DNA of 52,673 bases from Branchiostoma floridae (lineage: Eukaryota; Chordata; Leptocardii; Amphioxiformes; Branchiostomatidae), in assembly GCF_000003815.2 (NCBI RefSeq), contig NC_049992.1, positions 1,309,566 through 1,362,238 of the forward strand, written 5' to 3'. Position numbers and translations under genes: made by a program. How positions within the stretch are numbered: position 1 is the first letter of the stretch; every line of letters starts with the position of its first letter. Shown here piece by piece: positions 22,001 to 29,400 of the stretch. The notes under the pieces were generated by a model that ran no database searches, was not told the origin of the DNA, and was given only the letters and a program-made list of their open reading frames with translations.

Positions 22001-23092
22001 CTCTACTTTGTTGTATTCCTGCAGACACAGGGATGTGGATATTTTGGCAAGCCCCCTTGCAGTGAACCAGGATTTCATTAAAGTTCTGAGTTCTAGGGAT
22101 TGGAACTCAGAACCCTTAGATTCTAAGTCTTTTTTTCCTCTCCGTTTCTGTATTTTCACAGACACAGGGATGTTGACATTTTGGCGAGCCCCCCTGTGGA
22201 GAACCAGGACTTCATGAGTGTTCAGTTCTGGGGAGAGAACCCTGTGGGGACATGGACATTCGAGCTGAAGAACTTCTACCCGGACTTCCCGGGCAATGGT
22301 AAGTACGTTTTCACTTGTGGAGTTAGGATTAGTTTGGGCTTGGGCTTGGGGTTTAGTTGGTGTCAGGCAATGGTTCATACAGTTTTACTTGTTCTTAACG
22401 ACACAACCAAAGAGAACTGTGATCTGCCGCTTATTCAGCAACACTTTAGCTAGCTTCTTATCAATCTTAGGGCTGAAGGACTCATTGCTTGTGGTTTAAC
22501 AACAAGGATGTGGTCCCAAACATGATTAAGTCTATATCCCTATATATCTATATCTTTGTTCATGACTGGCATAGATTTGAGACCGTATTTGTGTAAATGT
22601 AGGGGTGAACGATTTACTTATGCTGACTATTAATTCTTAAATAATTCTAAGTTAGTATTCAGGCAGATTCAGAACTTACATATAAACTCAAACCAGTATC
22701 CTCAATGTTTACCAAGACGTTGAAGGTTCAATTTGACTAGGTTTTTAGCATTTTTTTTCAAATGTAGTACTTTTATAAATTATATATCATACCCATCCTT
22801 CTGTATGATAACTGTTGTGATGTTCATTCCAGGCACCCTGAATAAGTGGACCCTGACCTTATATGGCACAGAGACGGATCCGATGGCGGGGAACACATTG
22901 CCTGTAACACCAGGCACCACCTGTGTGTCTGACTGCTCCAGCGCCAGTCTGGTACTTCCCACGACAGCTGCTACACTCGTGTCCTCTACTCTGCTGACTA
23001 GTTCTGCCGTGGGTGCTGTTAGCTGGGGCAGTCCTCTCTCAGGGGCTAAACTACTGGGGCTCCTGGTGGCTGCTGTCTACCTCCTGTTGTAA
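721..23092 (+). CDS. Kexin/furin-like subtilase, 3' part (10 exons)
   Basis: Calcium-type serine endoprotease of the proprotein-convertase family, probably at the cell surface. Exons: 721-788, 1392-1480, 9171-9352, 19156-19380, 20286-20386, 20673-20788, 21014-21134, 21477-21659, 22162-22298, 22833-23092. All junction phases agree (1482 nt, 493 residues plus stop). Seen: the catalytic His motif HGTKVAG (exon 2), SWGPND (exon 3), the oxyanion Asn in SSGNGG with PDSCAFDG (exon 4), the Ser region QSSAGAP (exon 5), LTWRDLKHLIVQTS and YFGFGLLDA, then a P domain (exons 7-10). The C-terminus is a Ser/Thr-rich stretch and a hydrophobic tail (KLLGLLVAAVYLLL), which suggests a GPI signal. The catalytic Asp, propeptide and signal must lie left of the window. 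Oddities: Val replaces the usual Cys after HGTR, and QSSA replaces GTSA, although the Ser remains. Exon edges are tandemly duplicated at six places. Family certain; exact orthology unknown. Confidence 0.88.
993..1115 (+). mobile_element. Dispersed retroelement relic with hairpin (Penelope-like end?)
   Basis: The stretch shares about 110 nt with the minus strand near 45735-45860: a CACTGAC start, a 6-bp stem AGATAG/CTATCT, GAAA, CTGACC, CCATATCCAG and TATTACCTGGATG. The hairpin stem differs from the other copy at one pair but stays paired. The layout CTGAC..stem..GAAA recalls hammerhead-like ends of Penelope-like elements. Copy membership is seen; the superfamily is inferred. Confidence 0.5.
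1427..1570 (+). repeat. Duplicated 3' half of convertase His exon with GTTT spacer
   Basis: The exon segment encoding ANNSLCGVGVAPAAKVGG ends at 1480 and is repeated at 1515-1566. The copies are separated by TTCGTTTGTTTG repeats. The first copy has a weak donor (GTTCGT) and the second a strong one (GTAAGA). The second copy has no acceptor of its own. Confidence 0.8.
1567..3553. other. Intron sequence, AT-rich, no gene seen
   Basis: This is the part of the long convertase intron before the antisense LRR gene. At 1957-2036 it holds a diverged copy of a dispersed repeat ending in a GTCTAACCTTCAT-like motif. That repeat also occurs near 1123-1203, 31230 and 51040-51092. Otherwise no coding or RNA gene is recognised. 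Confidence 0.5.
3224..3229 (-). promoter_or_regulatory. Candidate poly(A) signal of the LRR gene
   Basis: AATAAA on the minus strand (TTTATT on plus), about 330 nt beyond the LRR stop codon. A reasonable 3' UTR length, but AT-rich DNA gives many chance matches. Confidence 0.3.
3554..8170 (-). CDS. LRR type I transmembrane protein, nested antisense gene
   Basis: Three coding exons: 8170-7927, 6546-6346, 5013-3554 (1905 nt, 634 residues). Residues 1-23 are a hydrophobic signal. A Cys-rich LRRNT-like cap follows (QCPDGCYPNG..CLC..C..C). About six LRRs span exons 2-3 (for example LRDLRLVENRISRM, LATLCLTQNLLRSLP). An LRRCT cap follows (LQCGNNLEWFIC..C..C). A single TM segment is near ILAICMAGAVVVPLLFVLAT with a stop-transfer YIYR. 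The acidic tail of about 220 residues carries three YAVAY motifs and ends in SVIYEKGP. Probably a cell-surface recognition or adhesion receptor. The last exon combines LRRs, TM and tail, and splice phases match (1,1). It lies wholly inside an intron of the convertase on the other strand. Intron 1 contains a 662-nt assembly gap and a poly-T tract. Confidence 0.85.
5574..5654. mobile_element. Foldback hairpin (about 30-nt arms)
   Basis: Arms 5574-5604 and 5625-5654 start and end with GTCAGGTGT/ACACCTGAC and meet at TAATCATGCC/GGCATGATTA, with a few mismatches and a 20-nt loop. It lies in intron 2 of the LRR gene. Best read as a small foldback element. Confidence 0.6.
5700..5880 (+). mobile_element. 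SINE 3'-part fragment
   Basis: The segment shares landmarks with the 3' half of the tRNA-derived SINE near 10490-10650: AATGAGTA near the start, TTGAGGAGC, GAACCCA.CACACTTA and CGAAAA.AGTTGGGG. No tRNA-like head is present here, so it is a truncated copy. Confidence 0.5.
5885..6300 (+). repeat. Minisatellite, about 60-80 bp unit, 7 copies
   Basis: Unit landmarks are GGGTATGCAGCTTGTACTG, TTCAGTACAAACCTGGTGTG and TTACGCCATGAGGCGGTTTA. The first four intervals are about 60 bp and the later ones about 79 bp, from an inserted GTAGTT and a TATAATTTACC extension. The array lies 45 bp from the end of LRR exon 2, inside the intron. A single diverged copy occurs inverted at 24015-24143. Short open frames here are translations of the repeat. 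Confidence 0.85.
7032..7742. other. Poly-T tract and assembly gap
   Basis: About 50 T run into N from 7081 to 7742. A homopolymer or retroelement tail probably broke the assembly. All long open frames reported across this region are artefacts of N and poly-T. Confidence 0.95.
8171..9040. other. AT-rich convertase intron with retroelement tails
   Basis: No gene is seen. At 8980-9035 the sequence GTTACAATTGTTGCGCAATAAA followed by CTT repeats looks like a non-LTR element 3' end with a microsatellite tail. The same type of end occurs at 41860-41925, followed by (ATCT)n. Confidence 0.45.
9050..9220 (+). repeat. Triplicated 3' splice site and exon start, convertase exon 3
   Basis: TTTTGCAG followed by GTATCCGGCTGTTGAACGC occurs three times, with acceptors ending at 9058, 9114 and 9170. 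The unit is about 56 bp and covers the first ~45 nt of the exon. Only the third copy continues into the full exon (9171-9352). In the first two copies the exon text runs back into an intronic TTTTGCAG. Confidence 0.85.
10350..10665 (+). mobile_element. tRNA-derived SINE
   Basis: The tRNA-like head has an A-box-like segment at 10358-10375 (TGGCATAATCAGCAGC) and a clear B box GGTTCGAAACC-type at 10405-10418. A body follows (GTGCCCTGGAGAAAGCCACTT, CAGGTGAAAATGAGTAGTAC) with a 3' part ending around GAAAAGAGTAGGGG. Related pieces occur at 5700-5880, 28200-28560 and 40290-40790. Lies in the convertase intron. Confidence 0.75.
11307..11312 (-). promoter_or_regulatory. Candidate poly(A) signal of the 136-aa secreted gene
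   Basis: AATAAA on the minus strand about 300 nt beyond the stop codon at 11618. Position is plausible; not verified. Confidence 0.3.
11618..15512 (-). CDS. Small secreted protein with LHC/HLIP-like C-terminal helix
   Basis: Six coding exons: 15512-15452, 14799-14672, 14357-14259, 12255-12186, 11960-11922, 11631-11618. They sum to exactly 411 nt (136 residues). Residues 1-20 form a signal peptide (MSFRHIATLAVILAAAIAAE). The middle is acidic and soluble (ETWIGQMDSWHPYAKEA; KYIQLQDILAAKGMEELIEE). Residues ~106-132 read MKRAIELNNGRAAMFAATGM then a hydrophobic IAAEIALGL end. ExxNGRxAM is the chlorophyll-binding helix signature of light-harvesting and high-light-inducible proteins; here it is split by an intron. 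The start has a good context (ATCACCATGT), and a splice acceptor in the 5' UTR at 15545 implies an upstream UTR exon. The acceptor of exon 4 (GCGAG before AAC) is the least certain; the alternative CAG breaks the frame. The gene is antisense in a convertase intron. Gene reality is likely; the LHC link is only motif resemblance. Confidence 0.68.
12638..13585 (+). pseudogene. Non-LTR retrotransposon fragment (endonuclease start)
   Basis: A 161-codon frame has a Cys cluster (CLSCNK..CCDCGIP). A second frame from 13113 follows, starting NCQSVRNKTAEMATVIDTYK and continuing KDRQTGGGVFQAY, IGTYYRPPSD and NVIILGDFNSPG. The order of motifs is that of the apurinic endonuclease domain of CR1/L2/Jockey-type LINEs. 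An in-frame stop after ADTE at 13209 and truncation before reverse transcriptase show a dead copy. It lies in intron 3 of the 136-aa antisense gene, opposite in orientation. Confidence 0.85.
13594..14026. mobile_element. hAT-type MITE, 433 bp
   Basis: Terminal inverted repeats of 21 bp with one mismatch begin TAGGGCTGGGTA and continue CGGTACAG. The flanks are identical 8-bp duplications TTTTGTAC (13586-13593 and 14027-14034), as expected for hAT transposition. The interior is rich in GGTCC/GGACC palindromic text with no coding capacity. It interrupts the decayed LINE or its flank. Confidence 0.9.
14035..14240. repeat. Dispersed repeat copy
   Basis: The text TTGTACAC..TAGTTTATCTGCA, then AATTTCCGT.GACTTGA.GTCCCCAAAT and GATTAAG, recurs at 14392-14515 in the same orientation. 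Diverged copies are at 23175-23220 and 26620-26710. The two nearby copies flank exon 3 of the 136-aa antisense gene. Class unknown. Confidence 0.55.
15954..16024. repeat. Near-perfect 29-bp hairpin
   Basis: Arms 15954-15982 and 15996-16024 pair at 27 of 29 positions (GGGTTTGATGAAAGAG against CTCTTTCATCAAACCC). The loop is 13 nt and GGCC-rich. Size and shape fit either a foldback element or a small RNA precursor. It lies about 450 bp upstream of the 136-aa antisense gene. Confidence 0.8.
16100..18490. other. Convertase intron, no gene recognised
   Basis: This may include the 5' UTR exon and promoter of the antisense 136-aa gene; a donor-like TTAG/GTGAGG on the minus strand lies near 16390. 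At 17500-17640 a dispersed repeat (CTCAAAT.GGCCTGCAGGCC) is shared with 20800-20885. No conserved coding exon is seen. Confidence 0.4.
18500..18716. mobile_element. MITE with TACTGTA-type inverted repeats
   Basis: The ends are TACTGTAGATGCAG and its imperfect inverse ATGCATTTTACAGTA. The interior repeats modules such as TTCGC..GTTCGC and CGCAAACTTAAA with CGCGAA. No coding capacity, and no clear target duplication. Confidence 0.6.
18726..19155 (+). repeat. Repeated acceptor/exon-start copies, convertase exon 4
   Basis: The exon 4 start GGGAAGGAGTGGT appears near 18727, 18792, 19027 and the real site at 19154. The 19029-19115 copy is long and encodes GRSGKGNVYIFSSGNGAGG and PDSCAF before it decays. 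These are abortive partial duplications of the 5' exon edge. Confidence 0.75.
19300..19950 (+). repeat. Exon 4 3'-edge array, 5 copies with GTTT tracts
   Basis: The 3' end of convertase exon 4 (HSEACSALIASVFAEDRNND) plus its donor ATG/GTTTGT and a GTTTGTTTG tract is repeated downstream. Copies end near 19380, 19537, 19682, 19826 and a decayed 19935. A linker TGGATAATCTTTATGAGAAG joins copies. No later copy has an acceptor. Confidence 0.88.
21770..21870 (-). mobile_element. tRNA-like SINE head
   Basis: The minus strand has an A-box-like GTGGCAAGACGGACTTGG and a B-box GGTTCGAATCC (plus 21808-21822). It is part of a tRNA-derived element in a convertase intron and is not a functional tRNA fold. 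Confidence 0.5.
21885..22200 (+). repeat. Two decayed copies of convertase exon 9 start
   Basis: Text like AGACACAGGGATGTTGACATT, AACCAGGA.TT and GTTCAGTTCT appears near 21890-21965, 22022-22105 and the functional 22162-22245. The first two copies carry substitutions and lead into a shared GGGATT..AA.TC linker. The unit is about 130 bp and crosses the 3' splice site. Confidence 0.75.
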
Positions 23093-23217
23093 ATATAAGG
23101 AGCCTGGTATTTAAGGGTTGTCATCGTCAATTACTCGAACATTTTACTATTTAAGGCTATATATGGTCACATTCAAGATGAAATTTCACACTTGAAGTCC
23201 CCAAATACCTATTTTTG

Positions 23218-23257
23218 AAAGACGTAATCTAGCAGAATTATGCTAGATTACGTCTTT
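23218..23257 (+). repeat. Perfect 17-bp hairpin in convertase 3' UTR
   Basis: AAAGACGTAATCTAGCA, a 6-nt loop and its exact complement, 125 nt after the convertase stop. It would form a strong stem-loop in the mRNA; element relic or regulatory structure cannot be told apart. Confidence 0.85.
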
Positions 23258-23402
23258 GATACGAGAATTTTTACACAGAAAGGCTTTCCTGTCACTTCCT
23301 GTTGATTTTAAGGAGCTAGTGAAGAAATGAAAGTCTTATCATGTAAATTTATTTTTAAGCTGTACAAAGATACTTTTACCCAACACTGTTCTGTCTTTGA
23401 CA

Positions 23403-23501
23403 GAAGATGAAGAAGGTGAAGACAAAGAAAAAGAAAAAGAAGAGGAGAGGGAAGAGAAAGAGGAAACTGAGGAAAAACCGAAGAAAACATCCTTAGACTA
23501 G
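23403..23501 (+). other. Glu/Lys-rich open segment after a splice acceptor
   Basis: After TTTGACAG an open frame of about 32 codons, almost all Glu/Lys/Asp (starting DEEGEDKEKEKEEE), ends at TAG 23499-23501. It could be an alternative last exon of the convertase giving an acidic tail instead of the GPI signal, or a purine-rich UTR simple repeat. No direct support. Confidence 0.2.
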
Positions 23502-24014
23502 CCCCTTTCTGCACAAAGCTGTGCGGCCCAAGAAATTGATATGGGTGCCGCCCTATGCACCATGTGGTGTAGACCACTGTGAACATAGTGCCTTCGATCT
23601 TATGTACCAATATGAGAGCTCAGGAAAGCTTGTTTTTGATTGTTGCAAAAAAATAATACCAAGAGAACAACGTTGTCCATTATAGCAGACTTTGTTAGTT
23701 TTTTTTCAACAATATATTAAGTGTGTGACACATGTGAAGGCTGTGCCTTAGTATTATAAAGTAGTAATAGTCGATATTTAAAGTTTTTATCAATAATTTT
23801 TTTTGTTTTAAAAGAGGAAAATTAATATGCTAGAAATTAGGACAAATTTAGATTGGTATTGGTAACACAAAAATTGATCTTTTACCTGTATATTTAGACA
23901 TTACGTTTCTAATATTTGTAGATCTTACGGAACAAAAATTGTCCTTTTTTCTTCTTCTTTGTGAGTTATGGTGAGTTATGATTTTGTTTGTATGTTTGTA
24001 TTGGTGTTTTATGC

Positions 24015-24143
24015 CCTGTAAACCTGCTCAATGTGTAACTCACCAGGTTTGTACTAAACAGTACAGGCTGCATACCCGGTACCAGATTTGTAATTATGAA
24101 GATTACAAGCTGCATATCAGAACAGATTTATTTGATCCACTGA
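24015..24143 (-). repeat. Inverted single copy of the 5.9-kb minisatellite unit
   Basis: On the minus strand it reads ATATGCAGCTTGTAAT..., ACCGGGTATGCAGC and AGTACAAACCTGGTGAGTTA, matching the 5885-6300 unit including the GGATCAAATAAATC lead. It lies in the probable convertase 3' UTR, so the family is dispersed as well as tandem. Confidence 0.65.
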
Positions 24144-24470
24144 TACCGAGGAGGACTTCTAATCTTGATAATGGCAAACTTGAAACATGTAAAATTAATG
24201 TAAATATCATAATTTAAGTCACACAGAAGCTATTTTCTCTAATGTTGAAAAATCACAAACTTAAAATAGGAAAAAAAATTATATTTGCAATATCTAAGAG
24301 ACGTAACACTGTTAAAATTTTATGAGTGAAAGAATATGTAATAATTAATGACAATCAGATGTTTTTATAATGAAGTGTGCCCCTTTGGAGTGTTGAATCC
24401 GGAGTGTACTTTATATAACCTTGTTAATTATTAGAAGGCGCAAAGGAGACAATACAATGGATTTTGTTGC

Positions 24471-24476
24471 AATAAA
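24471..24476 (+). promoter_or_regulatory. Candidate poly(A) signal of the convertase
   Basis: AATAAA about 1.4 kb after the stop codon. It would place the hairpin and repeat copy inside the 3' UTR. Alternatives cannot be excluded. Confidence 0.3.
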
Positions 24477-24499
24477 TTAAAACACCACAACTTCGTATG

Positions 24500-25900
24500 A
24501 ATATTCAGTGCGACACAATTTTGATTAGTCGTATCGTACTCAGTGGAATATCTACTTTTACGACAATGTTAACAATGTACAGTGTTTATCTATATGATTT
24601 TATCCCATCTATACATCGAGAATCGCAACGATTGCATTTGATAAAATATTCAAATACTGTAAATATCTTTAAGTAAGCGTACCTAAGACAGACGACTGCT
24701 CCAACGGTGCACCATTTTTTTGCGGTGGTTCGTAGAAAATCGTGAACGTAAAACCATCCGGATTTTTTAAAAGTCGTTAGTACCCCCAAACTTACTGGCT
24801 TGTGCCTAACACACGTCGGCATGTGCGCATGACCCTAATAGTCACAATGATTGGTACCGCTACGCTACATGCAAGTTTACACCGCTGTACTGTGTGAGTG
24901 GTATACTATGTTATTAGTTCAGTGCTTAGCTTTCTTCCAACACAAAGGTATAATACACGGATCAAATATTCAACAACTGTGGCCTTTTTCAGAATCACAC
25001 AGTTATGTTGTTGCCTTTTCGGTAAACAGTTTCCATGACCAGTGTGAAAGTTTTGCCCCTAACAGCTGGCAACCGTACAGAGCTTGGATGTTTGTTTACC
25101 TGACCTTTGGGACATGGGGCCATATAGATTAATAACAAACGTCATAAAATCGGCTCACACTTTTAATGAGCGCGATTCGTACGGTATATTGCAGGGTACC
25201 AAGGCCAACCCGTACTAAACCAACTCCACTCATACTTCTTGAAGGTGGATTCATACAATTGTTGACGACACTCTCTGGGTTTTGCGTATTGTTGGCTACA
25301 ATTGTATCCATGTTTGGTCTCATTGTTACATCTTTCTGTAATAATGGCGCTTTAATTTTTTAGTAAGTCGACGGACGTAACACCTTCAACCAAGCTGCAG
25401 AAATGTAGTCGCCACCCACTTGTGGTGCGAGCGAAGAATCCCGACACACGAAACTTTAGATCTATACTCAGATCAGCCAACTATTGGCGACTACAAGTAC
25501 CGATGGATTGAAGAAAATAGCAACACTCCATTCTGAACTCTTCAGAGCAGCCCATGCTCATCGTTCTCAGTTCAATCTCAAAGTTTGACAGTTCCGAATT
25601 GAATCGAGAATATATTACAGATATCATCAATATAGTAGGTGTTATATTTTGGCGTCTTTTATTTTATGGAGGACACGTATAACGCTGTGTTATCGCTGTA
25701 TATGATAAAGTTATCGGCTATGTGGGAGCCGCCGTGTGTTAGATGTACAACAACACAAGAATGTGGCTATAGCGGAGACAATAATGGAGCGATAGTAAAG
25801 GCATTATTGTGGTGATAGCGGAGAAATTACCTGCACGAGCGCGAATCAGATAAACCTGGCAGCGGAAACCATATCTACCAGCTGGTGTAGTACAGGGCTT
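24500..25900. other. Intergenic region, no gene seen
   Basis: This separates two codirectional genes and presumably contains the promoter of the PAN/LRR gene. It includes TTTGACAGTTCCG and repeated TAGCGGAG motifs (25770, 25820, 25925). Open frames here show no family resemblance. Confidence 0.4.
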
Positions 25901-25941
25901 CACATCGGCGTGGGGCTGCAGCTATAGCGGAGGACTTACAG
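25900..25941 (+). other. Possible 5' UTR exon of the PAN/LRR gene
   Basis: A strong donor CTTACAG/GTGAGG at 25941 faces an acceptor TTGTCTAG near 26390, 25 nt before the start codon. The pair would make a leader exon. The start of this exon cannot be placed. Confidence 0.3.
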
Positions 25942-26414
25942 GTGAGGTGTTTCGTCTTAGATAATACAAGTCATTTTTGTACATTGTTACTCTCTGAAAG
26001 GCGTGACATAATAAGCTCATATCATCTGTATAGAACTTTGCGAAATTTAGAATGATAGATACCCAGAATATTCTTAAACTTTTAAAAAGTTTATTTGACA
26101 TAAAACAATAAACAAACTATTTGAAATCTAAAAAAAAAACAGTAACATAAGTATACCTTTGTTAGTTTGTACAATGTTAAAAACTAAAGAACTTTGTGAG
26201 GAAGCAGTGTTACTTGGTGGAAGAAATGATATAAGTCTCCCTGTTCTACATTTTGGTAATGTCAGATGGTTATGGTTTATATTTAGTGTCCTTCAAAGTT
26301 TCTTCTTTCCTGTCATTTGTCATGTATTACACGGGGTGGTTACTTGTCCGCATCTTGGTGAAAAATGATGATCTCTGTCACAATTGTCTAGGAGAGTGTT
26401 TTCGCTGATGCAAC

Positions 26415-29400
26415 ATGGCGTTTGGACGGAAACTCCTGGTTGTAGCAGCGCTGATGGTGGCTGGCGCAATGGCAGGTAAGATAGCACATTAAATATGACA
26501 TTGTATACCTATCGTGCTCTTATGTTTGCTTACAGAGAGGCCAGTGGTATAGTTCACTCATTACTGTAGCACTGTAATAGAGATAGAATTCTAGTCATAA
26601 CGTTAGTTCACCTTTATTTTTTAAGATATTGCAGTTTAAAAGTACCATCCACCGACTTAATATCGTTTTTAAAACCAACGGATGTAGGTTACTCGCGGAT
26701 AAAGGTATTACTAAACTAGCGTTTAACGATGTATAACGGATAATTGTGCAAAACCGTTTGGACTCTTTGTATCACTGAAGTGGCAATATTTAGGTCTTTC
26801 AACAAGAACAAGTCATGTGTAGTACTTGTGTGGCTTGTATATGCACTGTTAGACCACTTGGGTTACAGTAGGTAGTCAACAATACCAATAAGGCATACGT
26901 TTTCATAATTTCAATGTAAAATGCTTTAACATTTCAGACCACCTGAGTGACTTCTTCTTACGTCACCACCGGTCCATTTCCGGTCACAACGTGAAGACGT
27001 ACTGCGGGGTGGACCCAGAATACTGTGCGCGCCACTGTAAGATAGACAAGGGTTACAACTGCCGGTCATTCGACTACAACACCGGAAGCAGGTACGACGT
27101 CACTTCCGCTGTAATAGAGATTAGTTCTCTACTACTTTGTAAGTGACTTACGTTGTACGATTTCCGGAATGTTATTATGTATATATATATTCCTACACTA
27201 GGTCCATAAAAGTAATGTGTTTGTCACATTTTCGAATAAAGAATATGTAGCGACGGGTGCAGATCAATAGACGATATTCTAATGTTAAAAAAGTAAATAT
27301 CACAAGGACTGCCCTTTCTTTCGTTTCAAATAATTATCTTCTCCTTAAATACTGGCTTTCAATTCTGTCGTTTTCCAGCGATATTTCCATTCGACTTATA
27401 GACCCTCCTTTCATTTTTAGCGTTTTGTTGGTCGACTTTCTGAGATATTTCTCGAAATCTGTCCGTCTTATGTCTCTTCCTTAATTTTTATAAGGTTGAT
27501 ATCTCTTTATTAGATGCTGTTATATGAATGACGAAAGCTCGGCTACTGCTCCAACCAACTACGTCAGAACCATCGGGACGGATTACTACGAGATCAAAGC
27601 AGGTACGAGCGCATGCTGGTGGTCGTTACGTAACCAACACTGAAATAGTTGGGACCTACCCAGTTTTTCTGCTGACACCGTCGCGAAATGGACCCGTCTC
27701 CGTGACGTGGCGTTGGAGACATGTGACTGCAGCAACAGGTCATAGGTGCCAGATAGCCTGTGTCGCCCCCCGTCTCTGGTCAGTGTAGGACGGTGAGATC
27801 GAATGTACACTGTCAACTTCCTAGTTGGAGATGACTTTTCACTACTGTTGTTTACGATGGTTCTGCCTTATCGTGTGTGTAGGCCGTGTGCTGGACATAA
27901 TAACATATAGGTATCAGATAACCTGTGTCGCCCCCCGTCTCTACTCACTGTTGGACAAATATGCACAACCTCCTGGTCAAAAATCAACTTTTGTTCACCA
28001 TAATTCCGCCTTACCTTGTGTGCAGGCCGTGCGCTGGACCTGTACTCGTTCACAGCGAACAGGAGGCTGCAGGGAGTGGCGAACATTATCAAGTGCGGCA
28101 TGAGACCGGAGGACTGCGCGCAGTGGTGTATGAAGGAGGCTTCCTTCACATGCATGTAAGTACATGTAGTACATTCCTACTCATTTAAACACATACACTT
28201 ATGCCTTCGTGTGTGGCGTAACTGGTGGTGTATTGGACTTATATAGAGGTCCTGAGTTCGATACCCGCCGTGCCCCCGACGTTGTGCCCTTGGGAAAGGC
28301 AGTTTACACGACCTTCCTCACTTCACCCAGGTGTAGAAATGGGCAGAAAGTGGCAGAGTGTTTGGTCCAGAACCCAGAGATCCCGGGTTCCAGTCCTGTC
28401 TTACGACCGGTCTTACGCGCTTGGGGAAGGCACTCTACATGACTTTCCTCACAACAACCAGGTGTAAAATTGGGAACCTGACTTTGGTTGGGGAGATAAA
28501 CGGCAGTGGACGGAGAGGGATGGACTCTGAGTTGCAATATCGTGCCCGAAACACAGTAGATAGGAATCCTACTGCCTCTACGGCTTTAAAAGGGCTATGG
28601 AACTGCCTGCGCTGTCAGTAGCGTGCGTAGTCTGTTAAGGGCCCTCCCGCAGGAAATGGAAGCCGTGAGTTCGATTCCGGCCAGAATTTTTCCAGTACAA
28701 AGAACCTGTAAATACACGTCGTCTGTCTTCTCTGTCTCTGTCACAAAGACCAGGTCCTCAGTGAGCTAAAATGGTTCGAGATCACTTCTGATCATTTATT
28801 TTATCTCTCCTCTCCAGGTCGTTTGACTACGACACGGAGTTCAGCTGCTGCTACCTGAGTGAGGAGACACGACAGACCATGCCATCCAGCAGCTTCGTCT
28901 CGTCTACATCTCACGACTACTACGAGTTCAGATCAGGTGAGTCTGTTTGTTTGTTTGTTTGTTTGTCTGAGCCTTTGTTTATTCGTGATATGTTACCTGA
29001 GTGAGGAGACCCGCCAGACCATGCCGGCCAGCAGCTTCGTCTCCTCAACATCACACGACTACTACGAGTTCAGATCAGGTGGGCTTGTCTGTTTGTTTGT
29101 TTGTTTGTTTGTCTGAGCATTTGTTTATTCGTGGGATGTTACCTGAGTGAGGAGACCCGCCAGACCATGCCGGCCAGCAGCTTCGTCTCCTCAACATCTC
29201 ACGACTACTACGAGTTCAGATCAGGTGGGGTCGTTTTTTGTTTGACCCTTTGTTTCTTCGTGGGAAGGTCTCGCGATTGAATCAAATGCATCATTGAATC
29301 CTGCATTAGGAATCCAAGTGAATGTTTAGAATAAAACAAACAAACAAACTGAACTATTTACGAGCATCTCCCGGTATGTTCCTTGTATTGGAAATTACAT

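Noticed and set aside
24586-24822. 78-codon minus-strand frame between the two large + genes
   Set aside because: No signal, domain or splice evidence; AT-rich intergenic DNA.
27528-28188. Overlapping frames around PAN exons on both strands
   Set aside because: Shadows of exons 3-4 of the PAN/LRR gene extended into introns; splice phases support the chosen frame only.
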